Shown: piece by piece, positions 6,113-11,674 of the stretch
How positions within the stretch are numbered: the first letter of the stretch is position 1
How the letters are laid out: each line of letters starts with the position of its first letter
NCBI GenBank assembly: GCA_002477625.1
Contig: DLQQ01000070.1
Span: forward strand, 9,725 to 21,398
DNA length: 11,674 bases
Direction of reading: 5' to 3'
DNA from: Candidatus Arcticimaribacter sp. UBA7428
GTDB lineage: Bacteria > Bacteroidota > Bacteroidia > Flavobacteriales > Flavobacteriaceae
Notes under the pieces: generated by a model
Told to the model about the DNA's origin: nothing
Seen by the model: only the letters and a program-made list of their open reading frames with translations
The model's database searches: none
Translations under genes and position numbers: made by a program

Positions 6113-7552
6113 TTCTTTGCGTAAACGTGCTACAGGAAAATCCATTTGCTCTCTGTACTTAGCAACGGTTCTCCGTGCAACTCGATACCCAGCCTTCAAT
6201 AAGCCTTCAGACAAAGCCAAATCTGCCAGTGGTTTTCGTTTGTCTTCTTCTTCAATAAGTGTTCGAAGGATTTTTTTTATTTCTAAAGTTGAAACTTCTT
6301 CTCCTTCTTCATTGGTAAGCGATTCGGAGAAAAAACTTTTTAAAAGTTTCGTTCCGTAGGGCGTTTCGATATACTTACTGTTTGCTACTCTTGATACCGT
6401 AGAAATATCCATTTGAATAATTTCGGCAATATCTTTTAGGATCATCGGTTTCAATTGTAATTCATCGCCAGAAAGGAAATAATCTTCCTGATGTTTTACA
6501 ATAGCATTAATCGTCTGGTATAAGGTTTGGTAGCGCTGGGCTACTGCATCGATAAACCACTGGGCTGCGTCGAGCTTTTGTTTGATGAACTGGATCGCAT
6601 CTTTTTGACCTTTATTCTTTGTGGGTGCCGCTTTATACCCTTGCATCATCTCTTTGTAAGAAGAAGAGATATGCAGTTCAGGAGCATTCCTTCGATTCAA
6701 TACAACATTGAGAACACCGTTCTCTATTGTTAAGATAAAATCGGGCACGATATGGGTATTCTGAAAAGTACCGGATAAGGCACCTCCAGGCTTGGGATTT
6801 AATCGTTCAATCTCCTTAAGTCCTTGTTTGAGTAACTCTTCATCTACATCAAATTTTTCTTGAAGCTTTAGGAAGTGTTTTTTTGAAAATAAGTCGAAAG
6901 CCTCGTCTATTATTTTCGAAGCCATAATTTGGGGTATGGAAAGCTGTTTTCTACTCAGTTGAATAGAGAGACACTCCTGAAGGGTTCTCGCACCTACACC
7001 GGCTGGATCTAGTGAATGTATTTTCTCCAAGACAAGTTCCAACTGTTCTTCAGAGGCTATGATGCTCTGTGTAAAAGCCAAGTCATCTAAGATGTCTAAT
7101 AATGATCTTCTGAGGTAGCCGCTATCATCAATGCTACCGATTAAGAATTCAGCAATTCGTTCTTCTTCTTCTGTTAGGATAAGCGAACTGAGTTGACTTT
7201 TCAAGTGTTGATGAAAACCAATTCCACCTGTTATAGGTACTGTTTTTTCTTCATCATCACTGCTGTAGTTATTGGCATTGAGTTGATATGAAGGGGTTTC
7301 ATCATCACTCAAATACGCATCGATATCGATCTCTTGAGTGTCGATGGTTTCATGATCCTCATAATCATCTTGATAGTCTTCAAGGAGCTCATTGATTTCT
7401 TCTTTCCCGTCTTCTAGAGCTGGATTTTCTTCAATTTCATTTTGAAGGCGTTGTTCAAAATCTAAAGTAGTCAGTTGAATCATCTTCATCAACTGTATTT
7501 GTTGAGGAGATAATTTTTGTGAAAGCTTTAATTGAAATTGTTGTTTCAGCAT
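6107..7552 (-). CDS. rpoN: RNA polymerase sigma-54 factor
   Basis: A complete 481-residue sigma-54, which directs RNA polymerase to -24/-12 promoters and needs an AAA+ enhancer-binding activator to open them. All regions are present. The Gln/Leu-rich region I (about 1-47, LSQKLSPQQIQLMKMIQL) contacts the activator. An acidic, poorly conserved region II follows (about 48-105). The core-binding domain (about 110-300) includes SLDPAGVGARTLQECL and the LNPKPGG motif. A helix-turn-helix region lies at about 370-395 (LKDIAEIIQMDISTVSRV). The RpoN box ARRTVAKYRE at 459-468 reads the -24 element. It is the last gene of the minus-strand run, 43 bases after asnS, so it is probably co-transcribed with it. 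No activator gene lies in the window. Its stop overlaps the beta-barrel gene tail to tail. Confidence 0.97.
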   Translation of the reverse strand: MLKQQFQLKLSQKLSPQQIQLMKMIQLTTLDFEQRLQNEIEENPALEDGKEEINELLEDYQDDYEDHETIDTQEIDIDAYLSDDETPSYQLNANNYSSDDEEKTVPITGGIGFHQHLKSQLSSLILTEEEERIAEFLIGSIDDSGYLRRSLLDILDDLAFTQSIIASEEQLELVLEKIHSLDPAGVGARTLQECLSIQLSRKQLSIPQIMASKIIDEAFDLFSKKHFLKLQEKFDVDEELLKQGLKEIERLNPKPGGALSGTFQNTHIVPDFILTIENGVLNVVLNRRNAPELHISSSYKEMMQGYKAAPTKNKGQKDAIQFIKQKLDAAQWFIDAVAQRYQTLYQTINAIVKHQEDYFLSGDELQLKPMILKDIAEIIQMDISTVSRVANSKYIETPYGTKLLKSFFSESLTNEEGEEVSTLEIKKILRTLIEEEDKRKPLADLALSEGLLKAGYRVARRTVAKYREQMDFPVARLRKEL

Positions 7553-7571
7553 AATAAGTTGGGACTTTCCC

Positions 7572-7579
7572 TAAAAGTA
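7572..7579 (-). promoter_or_regulatory. possible internal -7 box ahead of rpoN
   Basis: The minus strand reads TACTTTTA, close to TAnnTTTG, within the 43-base asnS-rpoN gap and 19 bases before the rpoN ATG. No -33 element can be made out, and A/T-rich sequence gives such matches easily. Read-through from asnS is the simpler source of rpoN transcription. Confidence 0.2.
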
Positions 7580-7595
7580 TGAAAAAGTAAAGACT

Positions 7596-9020
7596 TTAGA
7601 AAGCAGCATTCTGTGGTGTTCTTGGAAAAGGAATTACATCTCGAATATTACTCATCCCCGTAGCAAACAAAACCAAACGTTCAAATCCAAGACCAAAGCC
7701 ACTGTGGGGGGCACTTCCAAAACGTCTCAGGTCTAGGTACCACCACAACTCTTCTTCGTCAATTCCCATCGCTTTGATTCGGTCTTGAAGCACATCCAAA
7801 CGCTCTTCACGCTGAGAACCACCTACAATTTCTCCGATTCCAGGAAAGAGAATGTCCATCGCTCGAACTGTTTTTTGATCTTCATTCATCCGCATATAAA
7901 ACGCTTTGATTGTCGCGGGGTAGTCGTACAGTATAACGGGGCAGTTGAAATGCTTTTCAACTAAAAAACGTTCATGCTCACTTTGTAAATCAGCACCCCA
8001 TTCGTCAATATTGTATTTAAATTTCTTCTTTTTGTTGGGTTTGCTGTTCCGCAAAATGTCAATCGCTTCGGTATAGCTTACCCGCTTAAATTCATTTTCA
8101 ACTACAAACCTTATTTTTTCTAATAAGCCCATAGCAGAGCGTTCTGCTTGAGGTTTTGATTTGTCTTCTTGGGTAAGGCGATCATCTAAAAAAGTGAGAT
8201 CTTCTTCACATTCTTTGAGTAGGTAAGCCAACACATTTTTGATGAATTTCTCTGCTAAATCCATATTGTCATCCAAATCAAAAAATGCCATCTCAGGTTC
8301 GATCATCCAAAACTCTGCTAAGTGACGGGTAGTATTCGAGTTTTCAGCTCTAAAAGTTGGACCAAACGTATATACTTCGCCCAAGCCCATTGCGTAGGTT
8401 TCGGCTTCTAATTGCCCCGATACGGTAAGGTGTGTTTCTTTACCAAAAAAATCTTGATTGAAATCAACAGAACCATCTTCCTTGAGGGGTGGATTTTTAG
8501 GTTCTAAAGCGCTCACCCGAAACATTTCTCCAGCTCCTTCCGCATCACTCCCAGTTACGATGGGGGTATGGACATATTGAAATCCTTCTTGTCTAAAAAA
8601 TTGATGTACCCCAAAGGCAAGTGCAGACCGAACTCGCATTACAGCACTAAATGTTGCTGTTCTAACTCGGAGATGTGCCTTTTCTCTAAGGAACTCCAAG
8701 CTGTGTTTTTTGGGCTGAATGGGGTAGCTTTTTGGATCGGCTTCTCCATAAATAAAAACATCAGTTGCTTGAATTTCTGCGGACTGACCTTTTCCTTGAC
8801 TCTCCATAAAGTTTCCAGTAATTTTTACTGCAGCACCCGTATTTATTTTTTTCAGAACATCTTCGTCCATGGATTCAAAATCCACAACACACTGTAGATT
8901 CCCTAAAGTTGATCCGTCATTTAATGCTATAAATCGATTGGCTCTAAAAGTTCGTACCCAACCCCTAACACTAACTTCTTGGCCAATAGCCGGTAATTTC
9001 AATAAGGACTTAATCTTCAT
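7596..9020 (-). CDS. asnS: asparaginyl-tRNA synthetase
   Basis: A complete 474-residue class IIb aminoacyl-tRNA synthetase that charges tRNA-Asn with asparagine using ATP. The N-terminal OB-fold anticodon-binding domain (about 10-100) starts with the typical VSVRGWVRTFRANRFIALNDGS. The catalytic domain holds motif 1 (about 147-167, ending GSDAEGAGEMF), motif 2 (about 220-243, GPTFRAENSNTTRHLAEF with Arg224 and Glu226) and motif 3 (441-449, GFGLGFERL with Arg448). SDAEGAGEMF and the motif 2 form are those of AsnRS rather than AspRS. The ATG at 9020 (MKIKSLLKLPAIGQ) is chosen; the in-frame TTG at 9044 lies within the -7 promoter box and cannot be a start if that promoter is used. It lies 59 bases after the transporter gene and 43 before rpoN. 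Confidence 0.97.
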   Translation of the reverse strand: MKIKSLLKLPAIGQEVSVRGWVRTFRANRFIALNDGSTLGNLQCVVDFESMDEDVLKKINTGAAVKITGNFMESQGKGQSAEIQATDVFIYGEADPKSYPIQPKKHSLEFLREKAHLRVRTATFSAVMRVRSALAFGVHQFFRQEGFQYVHTPIVTGSDAEGAGEMFRVSALEPKNPPLKEDGSVDFNQDFFGKETHLTVSGQLEAETYAMGLGEVYTFGPTFRAENSNTTRHLAEFWMIEPEMAFFDLDDNMDLAEKFIKNVLAYLLKECEEDLTFLDDRLTQEDKSKPQAERSAMGLLEKIRFVVENEFKRVSYTEAIDILRNSKPNKKKKFKYNIDEWGADLQSEHERFLVEKHFNCPVILYDYPATIKAFYMRMNEDQKTVRAMDILFPGIGEIVGGSQREERLDVLQDRIKAMGIDEEELWWYLDLRRFGSAPHSGFGLGFERLVLFATGMSNIRDVIPFPRTPQNAAF

Positions 9021-9041
9021 AATGGTCTTGTTCTTTCGCTG

Positions 9042-9049
9042 CAAAGATA
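9042..9049 (-). promoter_or_regulatory. -7 box (TATCTTTG) of an asnS promoter
   Basis: The minus strand reads TATCTTTG, an exact match to the Bacteroidota -7 consensus, 21 bases before the asnS ATG and inside the 59-base gap after the transporter gene. It predicts a leader of about 16 bases. The -33 region shows no clear TTG. It would give asnS-rpoN their own transcription in addition to read-through. Confidence 0.55.
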
Positions 9050-9079
9050 GCAGATTATCTAAATTTTAGTTTATTCTTC

Positions 9080-11470
9080 TTAGACTTCCTTTGTTTCTTT
9101 TCGCTCTAAAATCTGTAGTGTAGGTTCTTTCATTACATCTTCATTTGAAACTGTCCGTTCCAGTGAAATAAGAAGGGAGGGGAGCAGGATTAAATTCGCA
9201 AGCATTGCAAATAAAAGTGTAGCAGAAACCAATCCGCCCAAGGCTACAGTACCGCCAAATTCTGAAATCATAAAAACAGAAAAACCAAAGAATAAAACAA
9301 TAGAAGTGTAAAACATACTTACGCCAGTTTCTCGAAGTGCAGCATATACAGAACGTTGAATTTTCCATTTGGAATCGATCAGCTCTTGTCTGTATTTTGC
9401 TAAAAAATGAATGGTATCGTCAACCGAAATTCCAAAGGCAATACTAAAAACTAAGATTGTGGAAGGCTTTATGGGTATGCCCAAATAGCCCATCATTCCT
9501 GCAGTTACCAGTAAAGGAAGGAGGTTTGGAATCAGCGAGATGATGATCATTTTAAAGGAACGAAACAAAAAGGCCATAAAAAGAGCGATCAGTAAAATGG
9601 CTAAAGAAAGCGACAGAATAAGATTTTTGATTAGGTATTTGGTGCCTTTAAGAAAAATAAGGGACTTTCCCGTAAGCTGAACATCAAAACGGTCTTCAGG
9701 AAAAATCTTTTTAATTTCTTTTTCTAAATCGGCCTTAATCTCTTCCATACGCTCTGTTCGTATATCTTTCATAAAGGTGGTCAAACGCGCGTATTGACCT
9801 GTGGAATCGACGTAGTTCTTCATCAGATCGTCACCTCTGTTATCCCGATCAAAATAGGAAAGGATGAAATTATTTTCTTGAGCTGTAGGCAGATTATAAT
9901 AGTTTGGATTCCCATTGTAGTATGCCTGTTTTGCGTATTTCATTGCATTAACAACAGAGAGCGGAGGAGATAGTTCTGGGATAGCAGCAATACTTTTTCC
10001 TAGAGCATCCATACGCTTTAGGGTTGGGAGTTTTACAACGCCGTTTTTTCGCTTAGTATCAATGAGGATTTCTAAGGGTACAATCCCATTAAACTCTTGA
10101 TCAAAGAATAAAATATCTTTGAAAAACTCTTTTTTCTGAGGCATGTCTTCTAAGATACTTCCCGAGATTCGAATTTGATAAATCCCAATGATGCTTGCAA
10201 CCAATAGGACAAGTGAAATGATGTAGGTATTGATTCTGCGGTGGCGAACAATACCTTCCATCCACCCAACAAAACGATCAATCGACTTGTTTTTTAAATG
10301 GTTTAAATGCTTCTTATTGGGGAGGGGCATAAAGCTATAGATGATCGGAATCAAAAGCAAGGATAGTATAAAAATCCCAATCACATTGATGGATGCAATG
10401 ATTCCAAATTCTTTGAGGAGCTTGCTGTCGGTTAATATAAAAGTCGCAAAGCCAGACGCCGTAGTTAGGTTGGTCATCAGGGTTGCATTACCAATCTTTA
10501 CGATAACTTGTTGGAGGGACTTGGCCTGATTTCCGTGTTTGGCAACCTCTTGTTGGTATTTATTGATCAAGAAAATACAGTTTGGAATTCCAATAACAAT
10601 GATTAGAGGAGGGATCAAGGCAGTCAAAACAGTGATTTCATAACCCATCCATCCCAAAGTCCCCAAAGCCCATACTACCCCAAAGAGGACAATAATCGTG
10701 GAGATTAAAGTTGCCCGTATAGACCGAAAGAACAGAAAGAAAATCAAGGAGGTTATTCCCATGGCTCCCAAAACGAATAGTCCAATTTCGTCGACTATAT
10801 TTTGAGCATTGAGGGTTCTGATGTAGGGCATACCCGAGCTGCGAACATCAATTTGATTTTCCGCTTCAAAGGCTTCAATCAAAGGAATAAAAGTGTCGTA
10901 TATGAACCTTTTTCTTGCAGCACTGTTTACAATTTCGGTTTTCATATAAACCGCTGTTCGTACTGTTTGTGTTTCTTTGTTGAATAAAAGATTTTCGAAA
11001 AAGGGTAGTTCTTTAAAAAGTTGCTGTTTGAGTAGGGCAAAGTCAGCTTCAGTTTCAGGTTTTTTAGCCTGAAAAGGAATCATTTCAAATTTATTTTTTT
11101 GCTTGTTTTTGGATAAAACATTCAAATTGTCCAGTGAAAGAACAAAATCAATTTCATCATAAGAGGCGATTTTTGCACTCAATTCATTCCAGGCATCTAA
11201 TCGACCGGGACTAAATAAGTTTGGATCTTGCAAAGCAAGTACCATTACATTTCCTTCTTCTCCAAAAAGGTCAAGAAACTCATTATAGCGAATATTTTCT
11301 TCGTGCTGATCAGGAAGTAAGTTGGCTTCGGTAAACGTGAAGCGCATATATTTCCACTGAGATACCCAGAAGGCCGTGGCTACAAAAAGTATGATGAGTA
11401 ACGTAAAACGGTTTCGGAGAATCAGACGAGCTACCCCCTCCCAAAAATTCCAATTTCCTTTTCTTTTCAT
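9080..11470 (-). CDS. MMPL/RND-superfamily transporter with sterol-sensing-like halves
   Basis: A 796-residue inner-membrane protein built like MMPL/HpnN-type RND transporters. There is a first membrane segment (about 20-38), a large extracytoplasmic domain (about 40-225) and a five-segment bundle (about 226-248, 250-272, 278-303, 330-348, 355-381). A second half follows with a segment at about 415-432, an extracytoplasmic domain (about 433-612) and another five-segment bundle (613-636, 640-663, 670-692, 715-735, 742-770). The second half holds the family's acidic pair, FGISVDDTIHFLAKY (Asp684, Asp685), expected in proton coupling. The matching position of the first half reads GIPNCIFLINKY, without acids. 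Members move lipids or other hydrophobic molecules; the substrate here is unknown. It has no periplasmic adaptor or outer-membrane channel gene beside it, unlike drug-efflux RND pumps. It lies 36 bases after frr. Confidence 0.88.
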   Translation of the reverse strand: MKRKGNWNFWEGVARLILRNRFTLLIILFVATAFWVSQWKYMRFTFTEANLLPDQHEENIRYNEFLDLFGEEGNVMVLALQDPNLFSPGRLDAWNELSAKIASYDEIDFVLSLDNLNVLSKNKQKNKFEMIPFQAKKPETEADFALLKQQLFKELPFFENLLFNKETQTVRTAVYMKTEIVNSAARKRFIYDTFIPLIEAFEAENQIDVRSSGMPYIRTLNAQNIVDEIGLFVLGAMGITSLIFFLFFRSIRATLISTIIVLFGVVWALGTLGWMGYEITVLTALIPPLIIVIGIPNCIFLINKYQQEVAKHGNQAKSLQQVIVKIGNATLMTNLTTASGFATFILTDSKLLKEFGIIASINVIGIFILSLLLIPIIYSFMPLPNKKHLNHLKNKSIDRFVGWMEGIVRHRRINTYIISLVLLVASIIGIYQIRISGSILEDMPQKKEFFKDILFFDQEFNGIVPLEILIDTKRKNGVVKLPTLKRMDALGKSIAAIPELSPPLSVVNAMKYAKQAYYNGNPNYYNLPTAQENNFILSYFDRDNRGDDLMKNYVDSTGQYARLTTFMKDIRTERMEEIKADLEKEIKKIFPEDRFDVQLTGKSLIFLKGTKYLIKNLILSLSLAILLIALFMAFLFRSFKMIIISLIPNLLPLLVTAGMMGYLGIPIKPSTILVFSIAFGISVDDTIHFLAKYRQELIDSKWKIQRSVYAALRETGVSMFYTSIVLFFGFSVFMISEFGGTVALGGLVSATLLFAMLANLILLPSLLISLERTVSNEDVMKEPTLQILERKETKEV

Positions 11471-11506
11471 AATGTGGGCGCTCAGCGATTGATCAGAGCA
11501 AAAGGA

Positions 11507-11674
11507 TCAGACGGTTAAAATCTCTTTTTCTTTGCGAACATATATTTCATCCGTCTTTTTGATGTAAAGGTCTGTATGTTTTTGAACATCAATTTCACAA
11601 TTTTTTTGTTCATCCTCAGAAACCTCTGATTTTTTAATTTCGTTGTTAGCTTCTTTACGAGCATTACGAATACT
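11507..11674 (-). CDS. frr: ribosome recycling factor, C-terminal end (partial)
   Basis: The last 55 codons of a gene that begins beyond the right edge, ending with TGA at 11509-11507. The peptide starts SIRNARKEANNEIKKSE and continues through SEDEQKN, DVQKHTDLYIKKTDEIY and KEKEILTV. This matches the C-terminal helices of ribosome recycling factor, including the conserved RNARxxAN segment and the final KEKEIL(T/M)V. RRF works with EF-G to split the post-termination ribosome in the cytoplasm. It is too short to appear as a long open frame but the match is clear. The transporter gene starts 36 bases downstream with no terminator visible, so the two are probably co-transcribed. The N-terminal part, and pyrH if it precedes as in many bacteria, lie outside the window. 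Confidence 0.92.
   Translation of the reverse strand, partial: SIRNARKEANNEIKKSEVSEDEQKNCEIDVQKHTDLYIKKTDEIYVRKEKEILTV

Noticed and set aside
9021..9044. TTG at 9044 as the start of asnS
   Set aside because: It lies inside the TATCTTTG promoter box, and the extra residues are not part of the family; ATG 9020 gives the normal start.
9141..9368. A 75-codon Cys/Phe-rich frame inside the transporter gene
   Set aside because: It is an alternate-frame shadow of the final membrane segments, whose codons produce hydrophobic and Cys-rich translations in other frames.
1..11674. CRISPR arrays, insertion sequences, phage genes, toxin-antitoxin or defence modules
   Set aside because: I found no regularly spaced repeats, transposase or integrase motifs, or recognisable defence genes on either strand; all long coding regions are assigned to chromosomal housekeeping or membrane families.

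Overview
The window is a gene-dense piece of an AT-rich Bacteroidota chromosome, most likely from the family Flavobacteriaceae (inference). The support is: promoter-like TAnnTTTG boxes in place of E. coli-type -10 elements; A/T-rich leaders without clear Shine-Dalgarno sequences; an ExbB with a signal peptide encoded beside two ExbD proteins; and a run of frr, an MMPL-type transporter gene, asnS and rpoN that fits what I recall of flavobacterial genomes. I see no phage, insertion sequence, CRISPR array or other sign of recent transfer. No stretch longer than 300 bases lacks a gene. The longest gene-poor stretch (2755-2981) holds a tRNA gene and a promoter.

Left part (1-2754): the 3' end of sucA (2-oxoglutarate dehydrogenase E1) is followed after 28 bases by a complete sucB (E2), a TCA-cycle operon. 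Tail to tail with sucB lies a small retropepsin-like aspartic protease gene on the minus strand. Head to head with that gene is a TatD-family metal-dependent hydrolase gene.

Middle part (2755-6112): tRNA-Ser(GGA) comes first. It is followed by a four-gene plus-strand operon of exbB, an uncharacterised small membrane protein with about four membrane segments, exbD1 and exbD2, closed by a strong hairpin and T-run terminator at 5377-5408. The operon should encode a proton-driven energising motor of the ExbB/ExbD (TonB-system) type. No tonB lies in the window. A small secreted beta-barrel-like outer-membrane protein gene follows and meets rpoN tail to tail.

Right part (6107-11674): everything lies on the minus strand, read as frr (partial) > MMPL/RND-type transporter > asnS > rpoN. 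These genes serve ribosome recycling, envelope transport, asparaginyl-tRNA charging and sigma-54 transcription. Gaps of 36, 59 and 43 bases suggest one transcription unit, with an extra internal promoter just ahead of asnS.

Most of the window is core, recognisable biology. The least explained items are the four-segment protein inside the exb operon, the CxxC insert in ExbD1, the one-sided loss of the acidic pair in the transporter, and several -7 boxes that sit almost on top of start codons.
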